From the NCBI RefSeq assembly GCF_009669305.1, contig NZ_SADB01000005.1:1-64000 (forward strand): a DNA stretch of 64,000 bases. The letters run 5' to 3'. The notes below the pieces were generated by a model. It was not told where the DNA came from. It made no database searches and was given only the letters and a program-made list of their open reading frames with translations. Positions within the stretch are counted from its first letter, which is position 1, and every line of letters starts with the position of its first letter. The position numbers were made by a program, and so were the translations under genes. Shown here one piece after another: positions 1 through 7,925 of the stretch. Source of the DNA: Ancylomarina sp. 16SWW S1-10-2. Its GTDB lineage: Bacteria > Bacteroidota > Bacteroidia > Bacteroidales > Marinifilaceae.

Positions 1-135
1 TAAGAACTTTAATTCTAAATCTACAAATCTTTTTTCGTTTATTTTTTAATTGTTTTTATCGGGTCACCCCAACGTTTTCAATACTTACAAACGATTCAAA
101 GACCTTGCCTCTCTCTTAAAGCGAGTGCAAATATA
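1..135 (-). promoter_or_regulatory. Leftward promoter and leader, possibly of an rRNA operon
   Basis: Read on the minus strand, 135-128 is TATATTTG, a match to the Bacteroidota -7 element TAnnTTTG. It is followed by CACTCGCTTTAAGAGAGAGG and then GGTCTTTGAATCG, and no open reading frame follows before the window edge. A strong promoter followed by a long untranslated leader with a TCTTTGAA stretch resembles leaders of Bacteroidota rRNA operons. The rRNA assignment is inference from memory of such leaders; the promoter match is what the sequence shows. Confidence 0.4.
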
Positions 136-277
136 GGGTTTTTATTTCTACACTTCCTAATGCGAAGTGAAAGTTTTTTACATTTTAATACTAATGCACT
201 AATAAACACCATGCTCTATCTGAAAAAAAAGAGTCGGACAAGTAAGTTACAATATAAAAAGGAGAAAATCCATACCC

Positions 278-1270
278 TTAGATGAGTTTCCTTTCTAAGC
301 TAACAATTAAATCATCTAAGTTGATACTTGGATTTAATATTAAGAATTCCTGAATTTTGGCTAAACTAGTTCTAATAAAAGTTTGATGGGAATCCGATTT
401 CACATTAAAAGGTCTATGATTAGAGGCTAAGATAAATTTTTCAATCTGTTTTTGAACTTGTGTAGATTCTTCTGATATATAGATATCCGAAAAACGTTGC
501 CAGATATATTTTAGAGCAACATCACTTAAGTGTAACATATCCTCAGAATAAAAACGATAATCTCGCAGCTCATCCATCACAATTTCATAAGATGGAAAAT
601 ACATTACCTGATCGAACAATTCAATCAACTGATCGATTGCTAATAAAAGAGTAGCCTTGCTCAATTGATTTCCATTAGCACCATCTTTCCAATGACGAAT
701 TGGACTCACAGTGAATATGATCTTAATTTTTGGATTAAAAATTAACAACTCAACGATCAAGTCTTTATATATAGAAACAATTTCATCGACATTTAATCTA
801 TAGCGGTTAAAACCCTTAGCTGGCAACTTGTGACAATTAGATACGACATTGCCAGAACTCAACAACTCATACACCCATGAGGTACCAAATGTGATAAATA
901 AAAAATCAGCTTCCTTCAGATTTTTTGAACTCGCCCTTATCCCCTCATTAATACCAGATAGACATTGAGATAAATCGCTATTAGAAAATTTACTGTGATG
1001 ATTAAAACTAAACCACAAATCATTCTGAAAATTCAAATCATCTTCAAACAACTCACGTTCTTCCATTAACATACGCAAACTACTAGATATACTTATGGGA
1101 TTATAAATAACTCCAAATGGATTAACATCAACCTGATATTTGAATGATTTTAACTTAGCACCAATATTTTCAACAAAACAAGAGCCCAACATCATCGCAT
1201 TCTGCTGATACCCAAATTTAAATTCAGATCGAGGAATATTCACTTTTGTTCTAAACAAATCGTCGTTCAT
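278..1270 (-). CDS. GSCFA-domain SGNH-like hydrolase
   Basis: 330 aa, about the usual length for GSCFA-domain proteins, a family of predicted SGNH-type esterases found widely in Bacteroidota. The family-naming motif GSCF lies at residues 29-32 near the N-terminus and supplies the presumed nucleophile Ser30. A block TFGTSWVYE at about 127-135 and the C-terminal DMLH (Asp244, His247) fit the remaining catalytic residues of an SGNH fold. No signal peptide is visible, so it is probably cytoplasmic. It is the last gene of a three-gene minus-strand group with queG and an alpha/beta hydrolase (13 bp gap). The substrate is unknown. The family call is firm; the role is not. Confidence 0.85.
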   Translation of the reverse strand: MNDDLFRTKVNIPRSEFKFGYQQNAMMLGSCFVENIGAKLKSFKYQVDVNPFGVIYNPISISSSLRMLMEERELFEDDLNFQNDLWFSFNHHSKFSNSDLSQCLSGINEGIRASSKNLKEADFLFITFGTSWVYELLSSGNVVSNCHKLPAKGFNRYRLNVDEIVSIYKDLIVELLIFNPKIKIIFTVSPIRHWKDGANGNQLSKATLLLAIDQLIELFDQVMYFPSYEIVMDELRDYRFYSEDMLHLSDVALKYIWQRFSDIYISEESTQVQKQIEKFILASNHRPFNVKSDSHQTFIRTSLAKIQEFLILNPSINLDDLIVSLERKLI

Positions 1271-1283
1271 AGCAATCGTCGTA

Positions 1284-2126
1284 TTATGATGAAGAAATTA
1301 CATTCTTATGAATCCAAGATAAAATTAAATCAAAAACCTGATCCTTACAAAATTCATTATGCAATTCATGATAAGCTCCTTCGAATATATGTAGATGACA
1401 TAAAGGACCAGCATTAGCAGCAAATTTTTGGCTTGCAATGTGAGATGTAATTTGATCGGAACCTCCATGTAATAACAATAAGTTCTTTTTAACAGGCACC
1501 AACGTGTTTAAAAGATCGTATCCTGCCTGATAAGCTTGACTAAACAAACGAAAGGAAATCCAAGGTTGAACAAGTGGATCGTTTATATAACTCTCAGAAA
1601 TGAGCTTATCGTGAGTAATTAAGTCTCCATTGAGTTTCGTTTTTAAACTAAAATTTGGAATTAAATACGCTAGAAGTTTAATCAGAGGTATAACAAATTT
1701 TGACGGAGAATTCTGTGCAATCAGCCATGGAGATGATGAAATGACAGCTTTATATCGACCATTTCTTTTATGTAGATGAGTTAAAACTTCACCGCCTCCC
1801 ATACTATGCCCGTAAAGAATAGTTGGGATATTTGGGAAACGATGCTCACACTCTAACAATAATAAATCAACATCGTCGAGGAAAGCATCATATGAAGGAA
1901 TAACTCCTCGCTTGCCTTCTGACTGACCGTGACCTCGTTGATCAAAAGCAAGAACAGCAATATTTTTGTCTACAAATCTTTCTGCCCAATTAGCATATCG
2001 TGAACTATGCTCACCAATTCCATGTACCAAACAAATAATACAGTCGGGCGTTTGAGCGGGACTCCACACTTGATAGAACAAGTTAATATCGTCCGATGTT
2101 TTAATTAATGCCGTTTGATGAGTCAT
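1284..2126 (-). CDS. Alpha/beta hydrolase, monoacylglycerol lipase / lysophospholipase type
   Basis: 280 aa, the typical size of the Hydrolase_4 (serine aminopeptidase S33) family. An oxyanion-hole motif HGIGEH is at 35-40, followed by FDQRGHGQSEG at 61-71. The nucleophile elbow GHSMGG at 106-111 gives Ser108; the triad is completed by Asp224 (HGGSD) and His253 (GAYHELH). This pattern is characteristic of monoacylglycerol lipases and lysophospholipases, so the likely reaction is release of a fatty acid from a mono-acyl lipid. There is no signal peptide. It lies 12 bp downstream of queG and 13 bp upstream of the GSCFA gene, so the three are probably co-transcribed. The exact substrate cannot be read from the sequence. 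Confidence 0.85.
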   Translation of the reverse strand: MTHQTALIKTSDDINLFYQVWSPAQTPDCIICLVHGIGEHSSRYANWAERFVDKNIAVLAFDQRGHGQSEGKRGVIPSYDAFLDDVDLLLLECEHRFPNIPTILYGHSMGGGEVLTHLHKRNGRYKAVISSSPWLIAQNSPSKFVIPLIKLLAYLIPNFSLKTKLNGDLITHDKLISESYINDPLVQPWISFRLFSQAYQAGYDLLNTLVPVKKNLLLLHGGSDQITSHIASQKFAANAGPLCHLHIFEGAYHELHNEFCKDQVFDLILSWIHKNVISSS

Positions 2127-2138
2127 ACAAATACGTTT

Positions 2139-3071
2139 TTATTTTTTAAGAAAATCTAAATTCCGTTTTAAGCCTTTAAATTTAGTTCTTTTAACCGCCG
2201 AATTCTTAAATAAGCTTCCAAATTGATGTGCATCCATTGCAAACCAGTCTTCTTTTGATAAAGACAGTATCTCTGGATTTGGCTTGAAAGCCTCAACAGA
2301 ATGTGACTTAGCCATACGATTCCAAGGACAAACGTCTTGGCAAATATCACAACCAAACACTCGGTTTTCGAATTGACCTGCCATTTCTTCGGGAATTTCA
2401 CCTTTTAATTCGATTGTAAAATATGAAATACACTTACTGCCATTTACGACTCTAGGAGAAACGATAGCATTGGTTGGACATGAGCGAATACAGCGATTGC
2501 AACCGCCACAAAAGTCGGGATACTCTTCTGTATTATAGTCCAAGGGCATATCGATAAGCAATTCGCCCAAAAACATAAATGAACCAAATTTTCTATTAAG
2601 AAGTAATGAATTTTTTCCAATCCATCCCAATCCTGCTTTTCGAGCCCAAGCATGTTCCAATATGGGAGCCGAATCGACAAAGGCACGGCCTTGTGTTTCA
2701 CCAATTTCTTCGTTTATATATGCCAACAAAGCATTCAACTTCTCTTTTATCACAAAGTGATAATCTTTACCATAGGCATATTTTGCCAATACGGGAGCTT
2801 CAGAATCTTCTTGCTTATTATCAGGAAAATAATTAAGCGCAACCATCACTATGGATTTAGTATTTTCTACCAATAGTCGTGGATCGAGGCGCTTCTCAAT
2901 ATTATTAGCCATATACCCCATCTCACCATTATAGTCTTTATCTAACCAATCGGTAAAACGTTCTTTTTCTTCGGAGAGGAAGTCGGCTTTGGTAATACCG
3001 CAAAGATCAAAGCCAAGTTCTATGGCTTTATCTTTTATCAGTTGAGATTTTGCATTTAAAGAGAGATTCAT
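2139..3071 (-). CDS. queG: Epoxyqueuosine reductase QueG
   Basis: 310 aa; reduces epoxyqueuosine to queuosine in the wobble position of GUN-anticodon tRNAs, the last step of queuosine synthesis, using a cobalamin cofactor and two [4Fe-4S] clusters. The cluster ligands are visible as C188-x2-C191-x2-C194-x3-C198 (CGGCNRCIRSCP) and C214 with C241-x2-C244-x3-C248 (CDICQDVCPWN). FVDSAP at 131-136 carries the conserved Asp133 near the active site, and WARKAGLGWIGKN follows. Length is in the short range for the family, without the C-terminal HEAT repeats of some homologues. It is the first gene of its minus-strand group, with a -7 match 27 bp upstream of the ATG. Confidence 0.95.
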   Translation of the reverse strand: MNLSLNAKSQLIKDKAIELGFDLCGITKADFLSEEKERFTDWLDKDYNGEMGYMANNIEKRLDPRLLVENTKSIVMVALNYFPDNKQEDSEAPVLAKYAYGKDYHFVIKEKLNALLAYINEEIGETQGRAFVDSAPILEHAWARKAGLGWIGKNSLLLNRKFGSFMFLGELLIDMPLDYNTEEYPDFCGGCNRCIRSCPTNAIVSPRVVNGSKCISYFTIELKGEIPEEMAGQFENRVFGCDICQDVCPWNRMAKSHSVEAFKPNPEILSLSKEDWFAMDAHQFGSLFKNSAVKRTKFKGLKRNLDFLKK

Positions 3072-3097
3072 ATAGCTAAGGTAGTGATTACTATTTT

Positions 3098-3126
3098 CAA
3101 AAATAGAGGATTCACATAATTACAAA
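3098..3126 (-). promoter_or_regulatory. Promoter for queG group
   Basis: On the minus strand TATTTTTG (3105-3098) matches TAnnTTTG, and TTTG at 3126-3123 lies 17 bp further upstream, in the place of the -33 element. The queG start codon follows 27 bp downstream. Confidence 0.5.
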
Positions 3127-3250
3127 ATTATCAAAATTTACAGACGAGCCAGTAGACAAATGGTTCTTCTCATTCGCGAGATGTATAAATATTCAATTTT
3201 ATGAGGTAAACTTTCGGCATATATATTCATCAGACAAAATAATTCGGAAT

Positions 3251-3278
3251 AAAAAAAGGACTGTAAAAACAGTCCTTT
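3251..3278 (-). terminator. Rho-independent terminator of the suf operon
   Basis: Perfect 10-bp stem, AAAGGACTGT (3255-3264) and ACAGTCCTTT (3269-3278), with a 4-nt loop. On the minus strand it is followed by a run of seven T. It starts 6 bp after the sufT stop codon. Confidence 0.9.
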
Positions 3279-3283
3279 ATATA

Positions 3284-3595
3284 TTATAGAAAACCCAATT
3301 CGAGTTTTGCGTCTTCAGTCATCATATCCTTGTCCCAAGGTGGGTCAAAAGTTAAAACGACAGTCACATCGTTAATTTGTGGTAAAGCCTTAACTTTTTC
3401 ATTCACTTCCTCAAGAATTTGATCGGCCATTGGACAGTTAGGTGCTGTTAAAGTCATTAAAACTTTCACCTCATCATCTTCGTAAACGTCAACTTCATAT
3501 ATTAATCCCAAATCGTAAACATTCACAGGGATTTCTGGATCGTAAATGGTTTTTAAGATCTCTACGATAATTTCTTCGGTTTGCTTTCTACTCAT
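3284..3595 (-). CDS. sufT: SufT / MIP18-family Fe-S assembly protein
   Basis: 103 aa, a compact MIP18 (DUF59) domain protein. These proteins assist maturation or delivery of Fe-S clusters. Diagnostic blocks are TIYDPEIPVNVYDLGLIYEV in the first half and TLTAPNCPMADQI with the conserved cysteine in the middle, ending in TFDPPWDKDMM. It is the last gene of the suf operon, 56 bp after sufE and directly before a strong terminator, which supports a role in the SUF pathway over the related PaaD phenylacetate function. Confidence 0.9.
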   Translation of the reverse strand: MSRKQTEEIIVEILKTIYDPEIPVNVYDLGLIYEVDVYEDDEVKVLMTLTAPNCPMADQILEEVNEKVKALPQINDVTVVLTFDPPWDKDMMTEDAKLELGFL

Positions 3596-3651
3596 TACAT
3601 TGTATTTTGAGTCCGCCTGAAGCGGATTAAAAATTAAAGAATAAATCGATA

Positions 3652-4077
3652 TTAATTATTCATCTTTTGGTTGAATGCTAAGCCGTACATTTTAATTTGT
3701 TTTACCATTGCAACCAATCCATTTGAACGTGTTGGTGACAAATGCTGTTTTAATCCAATTTCATCGATGAAATGTAAATCTGCATTCATTATTGCCTCAG
3801 GAGTCTGATTATTGAATACTCGTATTAACAAGGCAGCAATTCCTTTTACAATAATTGCATCACTATCAGCCTCTATTTTCACAACGCCATCTTCTAACTT
3901 GGCATTAAACCAAACTTTAGATTGACACCCTTTAATTAGGTTTTGATCTGTTTGATATTGGGACTCTAACCCCGAAAGATCTGTTCCCAATTCAATTAAG
4001 TATGCATATTTATCCATCCAGTCATCAAAACCAACGAATTCTTCAATAATCTCTTCTTGTATTTCTTTTATGGTCAT
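3652..4077 (-). CDS. sufE: SufE sulfur acceptor
   Basis: 141 aa, the usual length of SufE, which takes persulfide sulfur from SufS and passes it to the SufBCD scaffold. The acceptor cysteine is Cys51 in IKGCQSKVW, the family signature. It ends in the expected SPTRSNGL and MVKQIK region. It lies between sufS (128 bp gap) and sufT in the operon, so the partner desulfurase is the adjacent gene product. Confidence 0.95.
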   Translation of the reverse strand: MTIKEIQEEIIEEFVGFDDWMDKYAYLIELGTDLSGLESQYQTDQNLIKGCQSKVWFNAKLEDGVVKIEADSDAIIVKGIAALLIRVFNNQTPEAIMNADLHFIDEIGLKQHLSPTRSNGLVAMVKQIKMYGLAFNQKMNN

Positions 4078-4205
4078 CTTTTTATAGATATGATATTTAA
4101 GATATTAGTTTTTGAGATTCACAGCAGATTATTCTGTCATATTTCTCATTTCTAAAGTCTAACTCTCGATTTCGCAGACAAAGTTATAATTATTTAGATA
4201 AAATC

Positions 4206-5444
4206 TTAAACTGTTTTAGCGCCAAACATTTTACAAACTTTTTCAATTCCTGCGATAAGCACATCAATTTCTTCTTTTGTATTATAAAAAGCAAAGGATG
4301 CACGTACAGTTCCTTCGATACCAAAATGCGTCATTACCGGTTCTGCACAATGTGTACCTGTTCTCACTGCAATTCCCATTTGATCGAGCAACATACCCAT
4401 ATCATAAAAATGGATTCCTTCAACTAAGAAAGAAATAAGAGACGATTTATGTTTTGCCGTTCCGTAAATCTTCATATTTGGAATAGCCTGAAATTTCTCA
4501 GTCGCGTAATCTAATAATTCTTGTTCATAAGCATCAATCACATCTAAACCAATAGCCTCAACATAGTCGATAGCTGCACCAAGTCCAATTTCAGCAATAT
4601 AGTTTGGTGTTCCTGCTTCGAACTTAAATGGCAATTCGTTATAGGTGGTTTTCTCAAAAGTCACCTCTTGAATCATCTCACCTCCACCTTGCCAAGGTGG
4701 CATTTCATTTAAATATTTTTCTTTACCATATAAGACTCCAATACCTGTTGGACCATACAATTTATGCCCCGAGAATACAAGAAAATCTGCATCAAGAGCT
4801 TGAACATCGATTTTTTTATGCTGTACCGATTGTGCTGCATCTATAAGAACAGGCACATTTTTTGAGTGAGCAAAATCTATAATCTCTTTAATAGGGTTGG
4901 TCGTTCCTAATGCATTTGAGATATGATTAACAGCAAGAATTTTTGTACGATCAGTAATCAATTCAGGCAATTTCTCAAGCATCAACTCTCCATTGTCGTT
5001 GAAAGGTAAAACTTTTAGAATTGCTTTCTTTCGCTGACAGAGCATTTGCCAAGGCACTATATTTGAATGATGTTCCATTTCCGAAACAAGCACCTCATCA
5101 CCTTCAGAAATATAACATTCCCCAAATGAATTGGCAACTAAATTGACACTTTCGGTTGTTCCCCTAGTGAAAATTACTTCGTGAGAATGTTCAGCATTAA
5201 TAAATTTCTGAACTTTAATACGAGCATTCTCGGCTCCCTCGGTCGATTTATTACTTAAATAATGAACACCACGATGAATATTCGAGTTGTACTTATTGTA
5301 ATACTCCAACATCACATCAGTTACCTGAGTTGGTGTTTGCGAGGTAGCTGCATTATCGAAATACACCAATGATTTTCCATATATCTTTTCAGATAGAATT
5401 AGAAAATCGTGACGTATTTTATTTATATCTATTGTCATTGACAA
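4206..5444 (-). CDS. sufS: Cysteine desulfurase SufS
   Basis: 412 aa class V aminotransferase-fold enzyme that converts L-cysteine to L-alanine and an enzyme-bound persulfide using pyridoxal phosphate. The PLP lysine is Lys228 in FSGHKLYGPTG; the catalytic cysteine is Cys366 in RTGTHCAEPVM, the short-loop type II (SufS) arrangement that depends on SufE. An N-terminal YFDNAATSQTP block and MEHHSNIVPW are typical. Length is normal. It follows sufD after a 118 bp spacer filled with an octamer repeat array. Confidence 0.97.
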   Translation of the reverse strand: MSMTIDINKIRHDFLILSEKIYGKSLVYFDNAATSQTPTQVTDVMLEYYNKYNSNIHRGVHYLSNKSTEGAENARIKVQKFINAEHSHEVIFTRGTTESVNLVANSFGECYISEGDEVLVSEMEHHSNIVPWQMLCQRKKAILKVLPFNDNGELMLEKLPELITDRTKILAVNHISNALGTTNPIKEIIDFAHSKNVPVLIDAAQSVQHKKIDVQALDADFLVFSGHKLYGPTGIGVLYGKEKYLNEMPPWQGGGEMIQEVTFEKTTYNELPFKFEAGTPNYIAEIGLGAAIDYVEAIGLDVIDAYEQELLDYATEKFQAIPNMKIYGTAKHKSSLISFLVEGIHFYDMGMLLDQMGIAVRTGTHCAEPVMTHFGIEGTVRASFAFYNTKEEIDVLIAGIEKVCKMFGAKTV

Positions 5445-5461
5445 AAGGTTAAAATTGTTTT

Positions 5462-5566
5462 ATTGCTAAATTGTTACACTGTTAAATTGCTACATTGTTC
5501 AAATTGGTAGATTGTTAACAATTCAACAATTTATCCATTTAACAACTCAATCATCTATCAATTTAT
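5462..5566. repeat. Degenerate octamer array with inverted second half (sufD-sufS spacer)
   Basis: From 5462 the plus strand reads as successive 8-mers of the form ATTGNTAN (ATTGCTAA, ATTGTTAC, ACTGTTAA, ATTGCTAC, ATTGTTCA, then a 9-mer, then ATTGTTAA). After about 5519 the same unit appears in reverse orientation (AATTCAAC, AATTTATC and similar) up to the sufD stop codon, which lies inside the last unit. The two halves could pair as one long, imperfect hairpin in the suf transcript. The period is seen directly; any function is unknown. Confidence 0.75.
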
Positions 5567-6918
5567 TGGTGACAAGCAATTGCACATGTACTACACTTAG
5601 AAATCTTACCTCTTAATCGTTTCTCAACTAATTCATCGATACGATCTTTAAGAGCATCAATTCTAATTTTTTCGATAATCTCGTGCGCAAAAGCAAACAT
5701 TAACATCATTCGAGCTTCTTCCTCGTGAATACCACGAGCACGAAGGTAAAATAAAGCATCATCATCCATTTGACCAACAGTAGCACCATGACTACATTTC
5801 ACATCATCCGCATCGATAACCAACTGAGGTTTGGTGTTGATAACAGCATCGTTGGATAATAATAGATTATTATTTCGCTGATAAGCCTCTGTTTTTTGTG
5901 CATCACGACGAACATGAATCTTTCCTGTAAAAGCAGCCGTTGCCTCATCACCCATTACACCTTTAAAGTGCTCGTTACTCACACAATTAGGTTTAGCATG
6001 ATCTGCAAAAGTGAAATTATCAACATGTTGATTACGATCCATCAAATACATACCGTAGGTATTATTTTCGCAATGCTCACCATCAAATATAGTGTAGTGA
6101 TTGTTACGAATAATTCCACCGTATAATGATAAGATATTACTCAAAACATTTGAATTTGCTTCCTGACGGATAAACACCGAATTAAGAATTGCGGCATTCA
6201 AATGCTGATTTTGTATTGTATATAAATCGAAAATAGCATTCTTAGCGACATTAATTTCGCTTACTGTATTCGATAAGTATTTGTGCTCTGTTAAAGTATG
6301 ATCGCAGAAGATTAGTTTAACCTGAGCATTTTCTTCAACAACAACTAAATTACGCTGAGTTGCCATTAAATCACGATCGGAACGTAATAGGTTAATAACC
6401 TGAATAGGCTTTTCAACAACTACATTTTTAGGAACGTAAATAAAAATACCATCTTTGGCTAAAGCTGTGTTTAACGCAACCAAACCTTCTTCGTTTGGCT
6501 TAGCATATTTCCCGTAATGCTTCTCGAATATTTCGCTATGCTTTTCAGCTGCTTCTTGCAGACTACAAACAATAACACCTTCAGGAATATCTAATTTTCT
6601 ATTCTGATTGTAATACCATCCGTTAGAAAGCAATACCAAATTGGTATCTAGCTCTGGAACGTCGCAATAAAATAACTTATTTAAGTCACCCATTACAGTT
6701 CTGTATTGCAGATCGACCGTATAAGGATGATCGAAAACAGGAACTAAATTTGTGTACTTATAATTTTCGTTGGCAAGAGTTGGAACACCTAGCTTTTTGA
6801 ATTGCTCAAATGCTTCCTCTCTTTTTGTATTCATGAATTTTGAAGATTTGTCGTCGAGAAGAGATTTCCCCTGCTTAAACAAATCTAAAAAATCATTATT
6901 TATAGTATCTATTGACAT
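5563..6918 (-). CDS. sufD: SufD scaffold subunit of SufBC2D
   Basis: 451 aa from the ATG at 6918. An upstream in-frame ATG at 6960 would add 14 residues encoded inside the octamer repeat, so I prefer the later start MSIDTINND. SufD pairs with SufB on a SufC dimer to build Fe-S clusters. The C-terminal core (YQRNNNLLLSNDAVINTKPQL, then DDVKCSHGATVGQMDDDALFY, given here in two blocks) is the SufB/SufD beta-helix signature with the conserved Cys and His. The extreme C-terminus carries an additional CSTCAIACHQ, a CxxCxxxCH cluster of potential metal ligands. It sits between sufC and sufS, both spacers being repeat arrays. Confidence 0.95.
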   Translation of the reverse strand: MSIDTINNDFLDLFKQGKSLLDDKSSKFMNTKREEAFEQFKKLGVPTLANENYKYTNLVPVFDHPYTVDLQYRTVMGDLNKLFYCDVPELDTNLVLLSNGWYYNQNRKLDIPEGVIVCSLQEAAEKHSEIFEKHYGKYAKPNEEGLVALNTALAKDGIFIYVPKNVVVEKPIQVINLLRSDRDLMATQRNLVVVEENAQVKLIFCDHTLTEHKYLSNTVSEINVAKNAIFDLYTIQNQHLNAAILNSVFIRQEANSNVLSNILSLYGGIIRNNHYTIFDGEHCENNTYGMYLMDRNQHVDNFTFADHAKPNCVSNEHFKGVMGDEATAAFTGKIHVRRDAQKTEAYQRNNNLLLSNDAVINTKPQLVIDADDVKCSHGATVGQMDDDALFYLRARGIHEEEARMMLMFAFAHEIIEKIRIDALKDRIDELVEKRLRGKISKCSTCAIACHQ

Positions 6919-6929
6919 GATTATTTCAA

Positions 6930-7041
6930 ATTGATAGATTGATAAATTGTTGCATTGCAAGTTTGTTATATTGTTGCATTGCTAAATTGCTGCATTACTC
7001 AATGACTACATTGATAAACTGCTAGATGGCTATATTGTTAG
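6930..7041. repeat. Tandem octamer array, 14 units (sufC-sufD spacer)
   Basis: 112 bp that divide exactly into fourteen 8-mers related to ATTGNTAN: for example ATTGATAG, ATTGATAA, ATTGTTGC, ATTGCTAA, ATTGCTGC, ACTGCTAG, ATTGTTAG. Variation is concentrated at positions 5, 7 and 8, while ATTG is largely kept. A looser stretch in the opposite orientation (for example AACAATTTAACT) follows up to sufC at about 7085-7120. Same unit as in the sufD-sufS spacer. Confidence 0.85.
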
Positions 7042-7121
7042 TCTATTACAAGACTTAATATTAAGGACGAAATAATGTTACCGTTCAACCATTAAACAAT
7101 TTAACTTTATAAACAATCTAA

Positions 7122-7874
7122 CTATTTCACTAACTCTTCCTTAATCCAATCGTACCCTTTTGCTTCCAATTCAAGAGCTAACTCTTTACCGGCAGTTTTT
7201 ACAATACGTCCATCGAATAATACATGAACAACATCTGGTACAATATAATCAAGCAAACGCTGATAGTGAGTAATCACGATAGTTGAATTTTCGGGAGTCT
7301 TCAATTTATTAACACCATTGGCAACTACACGAAGTGCATCAATATCCAAACCTGAATCAGTCTCATCCAATATAGCTAACTTAGGTTCAAGCATCGCCAT
7401 TTGGAAAATTTCATTTTTCTTTTTCTCTCCACCAGAGAAACCTTCGTTCACTGAACGGTTAGTTAGCTTCGAATCGATCTCAACTAAGGCTTTTTTATCT
7501 CGCATTAATTTTAAGAAATCGGAAGCTTTTAAAGGCTCCAAACCCTTATACTTACGATGCTCGTTTACAGCTGTTTTCATAAAGTTAACAGTTGAAACAC
7601 CTGGAATTTCTATTGGATATTGAAAGCCAAGAAAGATACCTTCTCTAGCACGATCTTCTGGAGCTAAATCCAATAAATCCTTACCTTCGAATATAACCTC
7701 ACCTTTAGTTACTTCAAACAATTCGCGTCCTGCTAATACTGCAGCTAATGTACTTTTACCTGCGCCATTAGGTCCCATGATAGCATGAACTTCACCTGGC
7801 TTTATTTCAAGATTAACCCCTTTTAGGATTTCTTTTCCGTTTATTGATGCGTGTAAATCTTTTATACTTAACAT
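7122..7874 (-). CDS. sufC: SufC ATPase
   Basis: 250 aa ABC-type ATPase that drives conformational change of the SufBCD scaffold. Walker A GPNGAGKST at 34-42 (Lys40), ABC signature SGGEKKKNE at about 148, and Walker B LAILDETDSGLD at about 167-178, where the SufC-specific DETDSGLD replaces the usual ABC sequence; the H-loop is VITHYQRLL. It has no membrane segments. Located between sufB and sufD as in most SUF operons. Confidence 0.97.
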   Translation of the reverse strand: MLSIKDLHASINGKEILKGVNLEIKPGEVHAIMGPNGAGKSTLAAVLAGRELFEVTKGEVIFEGKDLLDLAPEDRAREGIFLGFQYPIEIPGVSTVNFMKTAVNEHRKYKGLEPLKASDFLKLMRDKKALVEIDSKLTNRSVNEGFSGGEKKKNEIFQMAMLEPKLAILDETDSGLDIDALRVVANGVNKLKTPENSTIVITHYQRLLDYIVPDVVHVLFDGRIVKTAGKELALELEAKGYDWIKEELVK

Positions 7875-7890
7875 TGTTGTCTTTTTTCCG

Positions 7891-7925
7891 GTTATCAGTT
7901 ATCAAATATCTGTTGTCGGTTATCC
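7891..7925. repeat. Heptamer repeat over the sufB stop codon
   Basis: Five consecutive 7-mers on the plus strand: GTTATCA, GTTATCA, AATATCT, GTTGTCG, GTTATCC. The TAA stop of sufB (7922-7920) lies inside the last unit, so the repeat starts at the end of the coding sequence and fills the sufB-sufC spacer. Confidence 0.6.

Noticed and set aside
5462-7041. Possible CRISPR-like array in the suf spacers
   Set aside because: Units are 8 bp with no spacers, and no cas genes are present.
7318-7623. A 101-residue frame opposite sufC, and similar frames opposite sufB, sufS and dxr
   Set aside because: Antisense to conserved genes, no promoter, no recognisable sequence.
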